A stretch of DNA of 64,000 nucleotides from BP-133 sp040756995 (GCA_040756995.1 JBFLYK010000017.1:1-64000), one strand, 5' to 3'. Counted from the stretch's first letter, positions 25,393 through 34,596 are shown. Numbers and translations: made by a program. Notes: generated by a model not told the origin, from the letters alone.

Positions 25393-26301
25393 ATGGGGGG
25401 AATTCTGGGGGTTTCTCGCAGCCGCGCCATCCGGCTGGTCACCGCTTTCACAGTCGTCTGGTGGGGCTTCGTCGGGGTGACTCCGGGACAGGCCGCCGAG
25501 GCCGTTCTGGTCGGGGCCGGTGACATCGCCAACTGCAACTCGGCGGCCGACGTCGCCACCGCCCGGCTGATCGGGTCGATCGGCGGGACCGTCTTCACGC
25601 TGGGCGACAACGCCTACGGCTCCGGCTCGGACAGGCAGTTCGACAACTGCTACGGCCCGACGTGGGGCCGCTTCAAGGGCCGGACGCGCCCGGCCATCGG
25701 CAACCACGAGTACCGGACGAAGGGCGCCGACGGCTACTTCGACTACTTCGGGAGCCGGGCCGGGCCCCGGGGCAAGGGGTGGTACAGCTACAACGTCGGC
25801 TCCTGGCACGTGATCGTCCTCAACGGCAACTGCGGCAAGGTCGGCTGCGGCAAAGGCTCGGCGCAGGAGCGGTGGCTGCGGGCCGACCTGGCCAAGCACA
25901 ACAACCGGTGCACGCTCGCCTACTGGCACCAGGCCCGATTCGTCTCCGACAAGGTCCACGGCAACCATCCCCAAGTGGCGCCGTTCTGGGACGCCCTCTA
26001 CGACTACGGCGCCGAACTGGTCCTGTCGGCCCACGCCCACGTCTACGAGCGCTTCGCGCCGCAGACGCCGTCGGGCAAGGCCGACCCGTCCCACGGCATC
26101 CGCCAGATCGTCGTCGGGACGGGCGGCGGCAACCACTACCGGTTCGGCTCACCCCGGGCCAACAGCCAGGTGCGCAACGCCAACACCCACGGGGTCCTCA
26201 AGCTGACGCTGAAGTCGGACGGCTACGACTGGCGGTTCATCCCTACGGCCGGCCGGACCTTCCGGGACTCGGGCAGCGGCTCCTGCCACGGCCGCCCCTA
26301 G
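25393..26301 (+). CDS. Secreted metallophosphatase, paralogue 1
   Basis: A 302-aa protein with a signal peptide (about residues 1-36) and a calcineurin-like phosphoesterase domain: GAGDIANC, LGDNAYG, GNHEYRT, YWHQARF and SAHAHVYERF supply the binuclear metal ligands. It resembles secreted actinobacterial alkaline phosphatase-like enzymes. A close paralogue lies at 29442-30608 with the same layout plus a Thr-rich tail. One ligand-region change is visible: SAHAH here against SGHAH in the paralogue. It ends directly against the convergent GNAT gene. Confidence 0.88.
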   Translation: MGGILGVSRSRAIRLVTAFTVVWWGFVGVTPGQAAEAVLVGAGDIANCNSAADVATARLIGSIGGTVFTLGDNAYGSGSDRQFDNCYGPTWGRFKGRTRPAIGNHEYRTKGADGYFDYFGSRAGPRGKGWYSYNVGSWHVIVLNGNCGKVGCGKGSAQERWLRADLAKHNNRCTLAYWHQARFVSDKVHGNHPQVAPFWDALYDYGAELVLSAHAHVYERFAPQTPSGKADPSHGIRQIVVGTGGGNHYRFGSPRANSQVRNANTHGVLKLTLKSDGYDWRFIPTAGRTFRDSGSGSCHGRP

Positions 26302-27159
26302 CTAGAACATGATGGACGGGAGCCAGGCGCCCTGCGGTTCGTTGTAGAGGCCCCGGGTCATGAGCGTCAGGACCTGGACGACCCGCAGCCCGTTGTCCAG
26401 GCAGAACCGGAACAGCGGGCCCTCCCGCATGGGGACGAGGATGCCGGACCCGCCGAACTCGGCGGCCGCTCCGATCAGCGCCTTGAGATCATCGACCGTC
26501 TCGCCCACGCTGTGGGCGAAGAACGACAGGCCGGCCGTGTACCCGGAGATCCGGCCGTCGTGTTCGACGACCGACGCGCTGCCTCGGGCGATCCCGTCGG
26601 AGACCTCCGGGGAGCGGTCGTGGCCGTGGACCGCCCGGCAGAGGCGGTCGCAGGCCTCGAGGTCGGCGGGCGTCGCGGGCCGCACCGAGCGGCCGGGGAG
26701 CGACAGCCCGAGCGGCGGGCCCTGCAGACAGGCCAGCGTCTCCCGGACCTCGAAGCCGAGCTTGGCGTACAGCGCCAGCGACCTTGTGTGGTAGGCGCCC
26801 TGGACCAGCCGTACGCCGGCGGCGCCCTGTTCGGCCGCCCGGTCCAGCACCGCGGCCATGAGCCGGCGCCCGATCGAGCCGTCTTGGACGGAGGGGTCGA
26901 CGGTGATCGGCCCGACCCCGGCGATGGGAGCACGTTCGTCGAGAAAGTTGGAGCCCGCGACGGCGCCGTCGGCCTCGGCCACGACGCCGAAGATGCCGGG
27001 GCGGGCCAGCAGCGCCGACACGAGGCCGGTGGCCGCCTCAACCGAGGGGAAGTCGCAGGGGACGCCGTGGGCGGCCGTGATGGTGGCGAAGGCCTCGTAG
27101 CAGATCCGCCCGCAGGCCTCGGCGTCGGCGGGAGTTCCGGGTCGCAGCTTGACGTCCAT
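26302..27159 (-). CDS. Tandem GNAT acetyltransferase
   Basis: A 285-aa protein with two GNAT-like halves. The first (residues 1-145) has VDPSVQDGSIGRRLMAAVLDRA as the acetyl-CoA loop and LYAKLGFEVRE. The second (about 155-280) starts SVRPATPADLEACDRLC and is more degenerate, with LDNGLRVVQVLTLMTRG at the end. It acetylates an unknown acceptor. It lies 9 bp after the SLC13 transporter gene with AAGGACGG before its ATG and is probably co-transcribed with it. Confidence 0.8.
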   Translation of the reverse strand: MDVKLRPGTPADAEACGRICYEAFATITAAHGVPCDFPSVEAATGLVSALLARPGIFGVVAEADGAVAGSNFLDERAPIAGVGPITVDPSVQDGSIGRRLMAAVLDRAAEQGAAGVRLVQGAYHTRSLALYAKLGFEVRETLACLQGPPLGLSLPGRSVRPATPADLEACDRLCRAVHGHDRSPEVSDGIARGSASVVEHDGRISGYTAGLSFFAHSVGETVDDLKALIGAAAEFGGSGILVPMREGPLFRFCLDNGLRVVQVLTLMTRGLYNEPQGAWLPSIMF

Positions 27160-27168
27160 TCCGTCCTT

Positions 27169-28737
27169 CTAGCCGGTCAGGCCGATCAGCCGGGCCATGA
27201 TCGCCACACCGCCGACGCAGAGCACCGCCCCGATCACGTCGAACACCGCCCCGGCCTTGATCATGCGGGTGATCGGCAGGTAGCCGGAGCTGTAGACGAT
27301 GGCGTTGGGCGGGGTCGACACCGGAAGCATGAAGCCGTAGTTGGCGCCGAAGACGGCGGCTAGCCCGGGGACGACGGGGTTCACCCCGACCGCCTGGGCG
27401 AGGAAGATCCCGATCGGCACGACGATGGCGGCGCTGGCCGTGTTGCTGGTCGTCTCGGAGATGAGAACGGCGATGACCACGACGAGGATCGTGATCGTGA
27501 GCTCACTCGAGACGTTGAGGGTGTCGGAGAGGCTCTCGCCGATCTTCTTGGCCAGGCCGGTCTGGGACATCAGGCTGCCGAGGGCGATGCCGGAGCCGAA
27601 CAGCAGGACGGTCCCCCAGTCGATGCGGGCCGCCTCGCTCCAGGTGAGCGTGAAGCGCCGCTCTGGCCAGGACACGGGCAGGACGAACAGCAGGGCGGCG
27701 GCGAGGACGGCGACCACGCCTTCGTCGAGCACGGTGCTGATGTCGGCGTAGAAGGCCGAGTCGTCACCGGCGAAGAGCGCCACTGCCCCGGGCAGCGACC
27801 AGCCGACGACCGCCAGGGCGAAGGCGAGCAGGGTGTTGCGCTCGCCCCGGGTCATGGGCCCGAGGCGCCGCTTCTCCTCGGCGACGTAGGCCTCGACGCC
27901 CGGCACGGTCTTGAGCTCGGGCCGGTTGAGGGCGAGCACGACGACGATGACGGCCACGAACATCACGGCCACGATCGGCAGGGCCATGAGGAACCACTCC
28001 AGGAAGGTGATCGGCTCGTTCGTGGCCCTCTCGACCAGGTCGCGGCCGATCAGGTTGGGCGGGCTGCCGATCGGCAGGAGGAGCCCGCCGACGGTGATGC
28101 TGTAGGTGATCACCAGCATGAGCGCCGCCCCGAACCGCAGCCGTGACGGATCCTGCTCGCCGGTCGCGCTCCCGCTGATGAGTCCTCCGACGCTGGTCAT
28201 GACGCCGATGGCGATCGGCAGGATCATGGCCGCCGCCCCGGTGTTGGACATGAACGGCGACGTCAGGGCGCCGATCAGCCCGAAGGCGAGAATGATCCGG
28301 GTGGTCGAGTTCCCGACGAAGCGCAGGCTGAGGACGGAGAACGCCAGGCGCCGGTCGAGCCGGTGCACCAGCATCGCCTCGGCGATGATGAAGCTGCCGA
28401 TGAAGAGGAAGACCGTCGAGCTGGAGACGCTGGCGAAGATCTCGTCCGGGTCGTCGGTGACTTCGAGCATCACGCACAGGCACACGCCGAGGAGCGCCGA
28501 AACCGGGATGGGGATCGCTTCGGTGATCCACAGCACCAACACCAGTCCGAGGACGGCCGACAGGTTCTGCTGCGGCCGGGTGAGCCCGAGCGGGAGGACG
28601 AGCAGAAGCAGGAACGCGGTCGGGGCCAGGAACAGCCCGACGGTTCTCCGCCGGCGCTCGAAGCGCTCCTCGGCCTCCGACAGCCGCCCGGCCTGCTCCT
28701 CCAGCGTGCGGTAGGTCGCGCCCCGCCCGTCGTTCAT
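27169..28737 (-). CDS. SLC13/DASS family anion or dicarboxylate transporter
   Basis: A 522-aa membrane protein with about 11-12 hydrophobic segments. The two DASS signature regions are visible: MSNTGAAAMILPIAIGVM, then TSNTASAAIVVPIGI followed by LPVSTPPNAIVYSSGY; the repeated S-N-T motifs bind Na and substrate. It likely imports dicarboxylates, sulfate or similar anions by sodium symport. I chose the ATG after the strong GGGGGAGGGGGAAC site; the upstream in-frame part overlaps the divergent EthD gene. Confidence 0.9.
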   Translation of the reverse strand: MNDGRGATYRTLEEQAGRLSEAEERFERRRRTVGLFLAPTAFLLLLVLPLGLTRPQQNLSAVLGLVLVLWITEAIPIPVSALLGVCLCVMLEVTDDPDEIFASVSSSTVFLFIGSFIIAEAMLVHRLDRRLAFSVLSLRFVGNSTTRIILAFGLIGALTSPFMSNTGAAAMILPIAIGVMTSVGGLISGSATGEQDPSRLRFGAALMLVITYSITVGGLLLPIGSPPNLIGRDLVERATNEPITFLEWFLMALPIVAVMFVAVIVVVLALNRPELKTVPGVEAYVAEEKRRLGPMTRGERNTLLAFALAVVGWSLPGAVALFAGDDSAFYADISTVLDEGVVAVLAAALLFVLPVSWPERRFTLTWSEAARIDWGTVLLFGSGIALGSLMSQTGLAKKIGESLSDTLNVSSELTITILVVVIAVLISETTSNTASAAIVVPIGIFLAQAVGVNPVVPGLAAVFGANYGFMLPVSTPPNAIVYSSGYLPITRMIKAGAVFDVIGAVLCVGGVAIMARLIGLTG

Positions 28738-28782
28738 GTTCCCCCTCCCCCTCACCGCCGAGGCCAGGCTAGACATGACCCC

Positions 28783-29157
28783 ATGGTCAAACTCGTCTAC
28801 GTCATCCGTCGCCGGGCAGATCTGTCGCCCGAGGAGTTCCGGCGGTACTGGCTGGAGGTCCACGCTCCGAAGGTGACCAACGTCGCCAAGGACATCCGGG
28901 CCCGGCGCTACGTCCAGAGCCATGCGCTCGACACGCCGCTGAACCAGGCGTTCGCCGAGAGTCGGGGGCTCAGCCCCACCTACGACGGCATCACCGAGGT
29001 GTGGTGGGACAGCCTCGACGACCTCGTGGCCGGCGCCTCCACCCCCGAGGGCTCAGCGGCCTACGAGATGCTCCTCGAGGACGAGCGGCAGTTCATCGAC
29101 CACGCCGCCTCGACCATCTTCATGACCGAGGAACACGAGATCTTCGACATGACCTAG
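28783..29157 (+). CDS. EthD-domain protein
   Basis: A 124-aa ferredoxin-like small protein: VKLVYVIRRRADLSPEEFRRYW, then HAPKV and a second half with GITEVWWDSLDD. EthD proteins accompany ether or polyketide oxidation genes, but no such genes are near and the function is unknown. TAGACA lies 7 nt before the ATG. It is divergent from the SLC13 transporter, and its stop overlaps that of the small membrane protein on the other strand. Confidence 0.85.
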   Translation: MVKLVYVIRRRADLSPEEFRRYWLEVHAPKVTNVAKDIRARRYVQSHALDTPLNQAFAESRGLSPTYDGITEVWWDSLDDLVAGASTPEGSAAYEMLLEDERQFIDHAASTIFMTEEHEIFDMT

Positions 29158-29318
29158 GGCAGCTGCTCCACGTCCGGCGTGACCTGCGTCGTCGGCGTGG
29201 AGCGAACGTCGGGCGGGGGAGGAAGCCGGCGGCCGAGGCCGAAGATGGCCGAGCCGGTGAAGAACAGGGCGGCGGCGACCATCAGGATCAGCACGGCGTC
29301 TCGGAGGGGGTTGGCCAT
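29154..29318 (-). CDS. Small single-pass membrane protein
   Basis: A 54-codon frame starts at an ATG and encodes one hydrophobic helix (DAVLILMVAAALFFTGSAI, about residues 7-25), then GLGRRLPPPPDVRSTP and a polar tail ending VEQLP. Codon third positions are mostly G or C, as in neighbouring genes. Its stop codon overlaps that of the EthD gene (CTAG). I do not recognise a family. It could be a small membrane protein or a chance frame. Confidence 0.5.
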   Translation of the reverse strand: MANPLRDAVLILMVAAALFFTGSAIFGLGRRLPPPPDVRSTPTTQVTPDVEQLP

Positions 29319-29441
29319 GCGCCCCATCGTCCGGGAGCCCCGCTGACACGGGTCTGAACCGGCCGGGCGCTGTCAGGCTCAGTTCAGGCGGGCTTGCCTG
29401 CTGAAAAACAGCTGAGGATCGATGCCATACTGGTGAGCGGT

Positions 29442-30608
29442 ATGGGGGATTTGCTGGGGTCTGTACCGTTCCTCCGTCGTCGCGCCGTATGCCTGGTAGC
29501 CGTTCTGGCCGTGATCTGGGCGGGGTTGGGAGAAGTGCGACCGGCGAAGGCGCTCGACGCCGTGCTCGTGGCGGCGGGTGACATCGCGGGTTGTGGCCAC
29601 GCCGGCGACTCGATCACCGCCGCGCTGGTGGCCGCCACCGGCGGCACCGTGGCGACGCTGGGGGACAACGTCTACAACCACGGCAGCGCGGCGCAGTTCG
29701 CCAACTGCTACGGGCCGACGTGGGGTCGGTTCAAGGGACGGACCCGTCCCGCCGTCGGCAACCACGAGTACCGGACCCGCGGCGCCACCGGATACTTCAA
29801 CTACTTCGGACCGCAGGCGGGGCCCCGGGGCAAGGGCTGGTACAGCTACAACCTCGGGAGCTGGCACGTCGTCGTGCTCAACAGCAACTGTGCCCATGTC
29901 GGGTGCGGGAAGGGCTCGGAGCAGGAGCGCTGGCTGCGGGCCGACCTCGCCGCCCACTCGCAGCAGTGCACCCTGGCCTACTGGCATCACCCCCGCTTCT
30001 CCTCCGACAACCGGCACGGGAACTGGGCCGCGGTCGGTCCGTTCTGGGACGCCCTCTACGAGTACGGCGCCGACGTGGTGCTCTCCGGCCATGCCCATGT
30101 GTACGAGCGGTTCGCCCCCCAGACGCCCTGGGCGAAGGCCGACCCGGCCCACGGCATCCGCCAGTTCGTCGTCGGCACCGGAGGCGCCGGTCGCTACGGG
30201 TTCCGCGGCGTCAAGGCCAACAGCCAGGTGCGCAACGCCAGCACCTTCGGCGTACTCAGGCTCAACCTCCGTCCCGGAGGCTACGACTGGCGCTTCCTGC
30301 CCCAGGCGGGCCGGACCTTCACCGATGCGGGGAGCGGCGCCTGCCACGGCCGCCCCACGGCCGTGACGCCGCCGCCGCCCACCACGACGACCCGACCGGT
30401 CGTCACGTCGTCGTCCACGACCACGACGACCCGCCGCCCGGCGGTGCCGCCCACCACGACGACCAGCCGGCTGGCGGTGTCGTCGACCACGACGACGCGT
30501 CCGCCGGCCACGACGTCGACGACCAGGCGGCCCGCCCCGTCCACCACATCGACGACCAAGCCGCCGCCGACCACGACCACCACGCGCCGGAACGGGTACT
30601 ACGGCTGA
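29442..30608 (+). CDS. Secreted metallophosphatase, paralogue 2, with Thr-rich tail
   Basis: A 388-aa secreted phosphoesterase with the same motifs as the 25393 gene (AAGDIAGC, LGDNVYN, GNHEYRT, YWHHPRF, SGHAHVYERF). After the catalytic domain ends in GACHGRPT, about 85 residues form a Thr/Pro/Ser-rich tail with runs of TTTTT, probably a cell-wall spacer. No sorting signal ends it. The ATG at 29442 matches the start of its paralogue (MG-LLG against MGGILG). Which one arose first cannot be told. Confidence 0.88.
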   Translation: MGDLLGSVPFLRRRAVCLVAVLAVIWAGLGEVRPAKALDAVLVAAGDIAGCGHAGDSITAALVAATGGTVATLGDNVYNHGSAAQFANCYGPTWGRFKGRTRPAVGNHEYRTRGATGYFNYFGPQAGPRGKGWYSYNLGSWHVVVLNSNCAHVGCGKGSEQERWLRADLAAHSQQCTLAYWHHPRFSSDNRHGNWAAVGPFWDALYEYGADVVLSGHAHVYERFAPQTPWAKADPAHGIRQFVVGTGGAGRYGFRGVKANSQVRNASTFGVLRLNLRPGGYDWRFLPQAGRTFTDAGSGACHGRPTAVTPPPPTTTTRPVVTSSSTTTTTRRPAVPPTTTTSRLAVSSTTTTRPPATTSTTRRPAPSTTSTTKPPPTTTTTRRNGYYG

Positions 30609-30694
30609 GCCTCCGGCGCTTTTTCGCGCGCCTGCTGTGGCCACCGTCCGGGCCGTACCATTGGGTCACCACGTCGCGGTTCGGGGGAGGGACC

Positions 30695-31669
30695 ATGCGC
30701 CGGATACTTCACGTCGCAGTTTGCATGGTTGTGACCATCGCCGGGTTCGCCGTCACCGGTGATGCTCCGGCGCAGACCCGGGGAGTCGGGTTGCTCCGCC
30801 GGTCGGTCGAATTCACGGTCACCAACCCGACCGAGGGCGGGGCCCCCCGGCGGATCGCCGGCTACCGCTACGACACCTTCTGCGACTCGTCGACGGCGAT
30901 CCTGCTCATGCACGGCCTGTCCTACACCAAGGAGGCGTGGGACTTCCCCGGCTACTCGGTGGCCCAGAAGCTGGCCCAGGCCGGCTATGCCGTCTTCGCC
31001 ATCGACCGGCTGGGCTACGGCGAGAGCAAGCTGGAGAACGGCCACCGCGTGAGCCACGAGGCCATGGCGGGCATGGCCGACCAGATCGTCAAGCAGCTCC
31101 GGGCGCAGGGCTTCCGCCACGTCGTGCTCGGTGGGCACTCGGCCGGGGCCGGCGCCACCGAACTGACCGCCGGCCTGTTCGGCGGCGTCGACGCCATCAT
31201 GGCCCTCGGTTGGCATCACCGCCCGTCCGACCAGATCGCCAAGGACTTCTTCACCGGCGACATCCCCCGGGCCCTCCAGGACGACTACGAGTACTTCCTC
31301 GGCACGCCGGAGCACCGGGCCTGGATGTTCTACAACGAGAGCGCCGACCCGGCGGTGGTGGCGGCCGACACCAGGGCGGCGGTGCTCACCCCGAGCGGAG
31401 AGATCCTCAGCATCGGGAAGCAGCCGTCCCGCTTCGTCGTCGGCAACGTCAAGGTGCCGGTGTTCATCCAGCTCTCCGACGGCGACCGGCTGTTCGAGCC
31501 GCAGTACGCCGAAATGCACAAGAGCGAGTTCGTCCAGTCGCCGTCGGTCACCGTCGACATCGTCCGCGACGCCGGCCACACCTTCATGCTGACGAAGAAC
31601 GGCCTGGCCGGCACCGACCGGATGGTGGACTGGCTCCGTTCCCGGCCCGAGGCACCGTCCTGCCGCTGA
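30695..31669 (+). CDS. Secreted alpha/beta hydrolase
   Basis: A 324-aa exported hydrolase with a signal peptide (cleavage near residue 26, APAQ), the oxyanion HG in LLMHGLSYTKE, the nucleophile elbow GGHSAGAGA and late Asp and His in SDGDRLFEP and DAGHTFML. The fold and triad are complete. Substrates may be esters, lactones or amides. GGGGGAGGG precedes the ATG, and a TACCAT box lies about 35 nt upstream. It converges with the secreted cupredoxin gene. Confidence 0.87.
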   Translation: MRRILHVAVCMVVTIAGFAVTGDAPAQTRGVGLLRRSVEFTVTNPTEGGAPRRIAGYRYDTFCDSSTAILLMHGLSYTKEAWDFPGYSVAQKLAQAGYAVFAIDRLGYGESKLENGHRVSHEAMAGMADQIVKQLRAQGFRHVVLGGHSAGAGATELTAGLFGGVDAIMALGWHHRPSDQIAKDFFTGDIPRALQDDYEYFLGTPEHRAWMFYNESADPAVVAADTRAAVLTPSGEILSIGKQPSRFVVGNVKVPVFIQLSDGDRLFEPQYAEMHKSEFVQSPSVTVDIVRDAGHTFMLTKNGLAGTDRMVDWLRSRPEAPSCR

Positions 31670-31711
31670 CACCGGTGGCGCCCGGCGGCCGGACCTGGTG
31701 CCCGAGGGCGC

Positions 31712-32188
31712 TCACGAGCGCCGGGGTTGGACGACCAGCGTTCCGCGCATGAAGGGGTGGACCTGGCAGATGAATTCGTACGTACCGGGTTCGAGCTCGT
31801 CGGCTCCGGCGACCCGGCGGACATGGCCGTGGTCGACGCGCCCGCTGCTGAAGCGGGGGTGCGGACAGGTCTCCCCGGTGCCGGCGTTGTTCTTCGTGTA
31901 GGGCGGCGCGGTACATCCGGGGACGACCTCGTCGAGGCTGTGGCCACCGAGGCCGCCCGCCGGGCCGGGGGCGAAGTCGTAGTTTCCGAACCGGAAAGTC
32001 TCGCCTTCCATGATGGTGACCGTGCTCGGCAGGTACCGCCACCCGAAGACGGCCATCACCTCCGCCGGGTGGTCCTGGCCGGTGATCGGATCGGCGCCCG
32101 CCGTGGTCGCCACCGGCAGCGGGGCGAAGGCCGCCATCGATGCGGCGGCGAGCAACGTGCGGAGACGGCGGGTCGGGATCACGCTCAT
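31712..32188 (-). CDS. Secreted cupredoxin (blue copper) protein
   Basis: A 158-aa exported protein with a signal peptide (about residues 1-32) and a plastocyanin-like domain. Copper ligands: His in LGGHSLDEV, then Cys, His and Met in FICQVHPFMRG. An extra Cys pair (PGCTAPP and GETCPHP) may form a disulfide. It is third in the operon amidohydrolase, unknown secreted protein, cupredoxin, with 4 bp spacing. It could carry electrons or copper for the exported amidohydrolase or the unknown protein, but this is inference. Confidence 0.85.
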   Translation of the reverse strand: MSVIPTRRLRTLLAAASMAAFAPLPVATTAGADPITGQDHPAEVMAVFGWRYLPSTVTIMEGETFRFGNYDFAPGPAGGLGGHSLDEVVPGCTAPPYTKNNAGTGETCPHPRFSSGRVDHGHVRRVAGADELEPGTYEFICQVHPFMRGTLVVQPRRS

Positions 32189-32192
32189 GAAC

Positions 32193-32759
32193 TCATCCGA
32201 TGGTCACCGACGTGAAGACGGCCCGGGCCCCTTCGACGACCCGGCTGCCCTGCAGCCCGGCGAAGGTCGGGTGACCGAGACAACCGCCGTGGACCTGGAG
32301 TCCGAAGATCACGGTCACCACCTCACCGGCCTGGGCCGCCTTGCGCAGCGGGATGCGAATGGTGCCGCGGCCCGCCGCCATCGGGCCGAAGGCGTTGCCG
32401 TGGCCGAGCCAGTCGCTCTCCGACCCCGTGACGAGCACGTCGATCACCGGATGCTCGGACATGACCGCCTCGGAGTAGTCGACTGACACGGCGTCCACGC
32501 CCTCGGTCGCCGTCTGGGAGACGAGCAGCGTGGCCCGCGGGCCGTCCCCGATACACCAGACGGCCGATGCCTGCCGGTGATTCACCTGGCCGATGGCCAC
32601 CGCCCCGGTGGCCGGGTCGGCGTGCCGGTACGTCGTCGGGTCGCCGCCGGCCGGCCCGGCCTGGTACTGGCCCGGCCCGAACCGGCCCGCCGCGCCGGCC
32701 GGGGTCGTGGGGATCACCGCCGCGGCCAGAGCGACCAGAGCAACCAATACCCGTCTCAT
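32193..32759 (-). CDS. Secreted protein of unknown function
   Basis: A 188-aa exported protein with a clear signal peptide (MRRVLVALVALAAAVIPTTP then AGAAG). I do not recognise the mature part. It looks beta-rich, with two Cys (SAVWCIGD and HGGCLGHP) that may pair, and a VHGGCLGHP segment with His residues. It starts 12 bp after the amidohydrolase and ends 4 bp before the cupredoxin, so all three are surely co-transcribed and act outside the cytoplasm. Confidence 0.7.
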   Translation of the reverse strand: MRRVLVALVALAAAVIPTTPAGAAGRFGPGQYQAGPAGGDPTTYRHADPATGAVAIGQVNHRQASAVWCIGDGPRATLLVSQTATEGVDAVSVDYSEAVMSEHPVIDVLVTGSESDWLGHGNAFGPMAAGRGTIRIPLRKAAQAGEVVTVIFGLQVHGGCLGHPTFAGLQGSRVVEGARAVFTSVTIG

Positions 32760-32771
32760 CTCCTCCCTCCC

Positions 32772-34541
32772 TCAGGGGCTGTAGTCGGGGGACCGGACCA
32801 TCCTCCAGAACTCGCGCCGGTGGCGCGGGCCCATGATCGTGTTGCCCCGCAGCGGCGCCGTCTCCTGCGGCGTCCCGGGGTTGAGGACGTAGGCGTCGCG
32901 CAGGGCCTGCACGTCGTCGCAGCTCATCGCCTTGACCACTGCGTCGGGGTCGAGCCCGTAGCACTCGGCGGCGTTGCGGCCCATGATGCCGTGGCGGATG
33001 CTGCGCTCCGGGTGGGAGCGGGCGTCGACCGGCCAGCCGTCGACCCCCGGGTTGTCGGCCATGTAGGAGGTGGCGTCGAGGGCATTGCGGCGGGGATCCC
33101 AGCGGTCGCCGTCGAGACCGTAGGGCAGGTTGTAGAGCTCCTTGGCAGCATCGGAGAATCGCAGGGCGCGCATCATCACGTACTGGCTCTGCGGGCTGCC
33201 GTACCAGACGCAGTCGGTGCCGAGCACGATCCGGCGCGGCCCCACGTAGGTGATGAGCTTGCCCAGCAGGTGAGTGGCCTGATCGGCGTCGTTCATCACG
33301 TTCCACCAGGCGGTCCCGAGTTCGGCGTACATGTTCGCCGTGTTGCCGTGCTCGAGCCCCGACGGGATGTGGCGCCGGGCATCGGCGCCGTTCTCCCGCA
33401 GGCTCTTGATGAAGGCGTCGACACCCCGGTTCGAGGAGTTCACCTTGTCGTCCCCGGGATAGGGCCGCTGCAGCTCGCCGTCGTAGCCCGAGTGGTAGGT
33501 GAAGAACGTGACATCGGGGAACATGCGGGCGATCACGCCCATGTCCCGGGGCGAGAACTTGGCCGAGTCGAGAATTCCGTTGAAGGCCAGACCCTTGTGG
33601 GCGCAGATGACCGCCGGGCGGTTGGTCTTCTGCTGGAGGTTCCGGATGTACTCGATGATGGCGAGGCCGTTGTCGTCGTCCAGCCAGTACCCGTTCACGT
33701 TGGGGGTCGGGTCTCCCAGACCGCAGTAGAGCTTCCAGCCCCGGACATCGAGCGGACCGGCCACGCTCTCCATCCAGGCGAAGTCCTCCGCCTGGTGGCG
33801 CGGCGTCACGCCGGGCCCGACAAAGCCGCGGTTCGGTTGGCTGAAGGTGTGGATGAAGCAGCGCTCCGTCCCGCCCGCCAGCGCGTTGGCGAGGTCGCGG
33901 GTCTCGGCCGCGAACTTGACGGGACAGGGATTGGTGGCGTCGGGCAGGCCGGGAAGGGAGGTGAGGAGGCTGACCGTCGTCGACGAGTCCAGGAAGCATT
34001 CCTTGAAGAAGTGGTACCGGCTCAGGTTCTCGATCGGGTCGATCTCGCCGGCGCCGAAACCGCGGGGCCCGTCCTCGTAGCCGGGGTAGTCGCCCATCGC
34101 CTGGGACGTCCACTGCGTGAGGACGTAGACGAAGCCGGGGTTCTCGACGCGCCAGCGACCGTTGGAGTCGACGGCGTGACCCTGAGTGTCGAGGATGAAC
34201 TCCCCCGGCAGGTTGGCGAGCTGCGAGCCGGGGTTCTCCAGGTCGCAGGCCGCCGTCGTCCTCGTGCCGTCCGCCCAGGCGAAGCGGCCCCACTTCCCGC
34301 CGGTGACCACGTCGACCGCCCAGATGCCGATGGCGTAGGCGGCGGCCGTTCGCACGAACTGGCGGCGGCTCATCCCGAACCTACGCCGGACCTCCTCGAT
34401 CTTCTCGTTCTGCAAAGCCATGATGCGCCGTTGCGCCGGCGAAGGGTCCTGGGGCACGTACTCCCCGTTGCTGGCCGGCAGCACGTCGATGGCGACGTCC
34501 TCCGACGGGTCGGCCATGTGGTCCTTCCACTTGTTTCGCAT
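32772..34541 (-). CDS. Tat-exported amidohydrolase-family protein
   Basis: A 589-aa protein with a twin-arginine signal set well inside the N-terminus (MSRRQFVRTAAAYAIGIW) after about 55 cytoplasmic residues. The rest is an Amidohydrolase_2-type TIM barrel: LDTQGHA near the barrel start, CAHKGL, FTYHSGYDG, and TDCVWYGSP for the metal Asp. The usual first D-x-H-x-H is D-T-Q-G-H, so one metal His is replaced by Gln. The reaction is unknown (amide or lactone hydrolysis, or decarboxylation). GGGAGGCGCG precedes the chosen ATG. It heads the three-gene exported operon and faces the SARP regulator. Confidence 0.82.
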   Translation of the reverse strand: MRNKWKDHMADPSEDVAIDVLPASNGEYVPQDPSPAQRRIMALQNEKIEEVRRRFGMSRRQFVRTAAAYAIGIWAVDVVTGGKWGRFAWADGTRTTAACDLENPGSQLANLPGEFILDTQGHAVDSNGRWRVENPGFVYVLTQWTSQAMGDYPGYEDGPRGFGAGEIDPIENLSRYHFFKECFLDSSTTVSLLTSLPGLPDATNPCPVKFAAETRDLANALAGGTERCFIHTFSQPNRGFVGPGVTPRHQAEDFAWMESVAGPLDVRGWKLYCGLGDPTPNVNGYWLDDDNGLAIIEYIRNLQQKTNRPAVICAHKGLAFNGILDSAKFSPRDMGVIARMFPDVTFFTYHSGYDGELQRPYPGDDKVNSSNRGVDAFIKSLRENGADARRHIPSGLEHGNTANMYAELGTAWWNVMNDADQATHLLGKLITYVGPRRIVLGTDCVWYGSPQSQYVMMRALRFSDAAKELYNLPYGLDGDRWDPRRNALDATSYMADNPGVDGWPVDARSHPERSIRHGIMGRNAAECYGLDPDAVVKAMSCDDVQALRDAYVLNPGTPQETAPLRGNTIMGPRHRREFWRMVRSPDYSP

Positions 34542-34596
34542 CGCGCCTCCCGACTGGCGCGGCACCCCCGGCGCCGGGGCACAGCCTGACGGGAGG

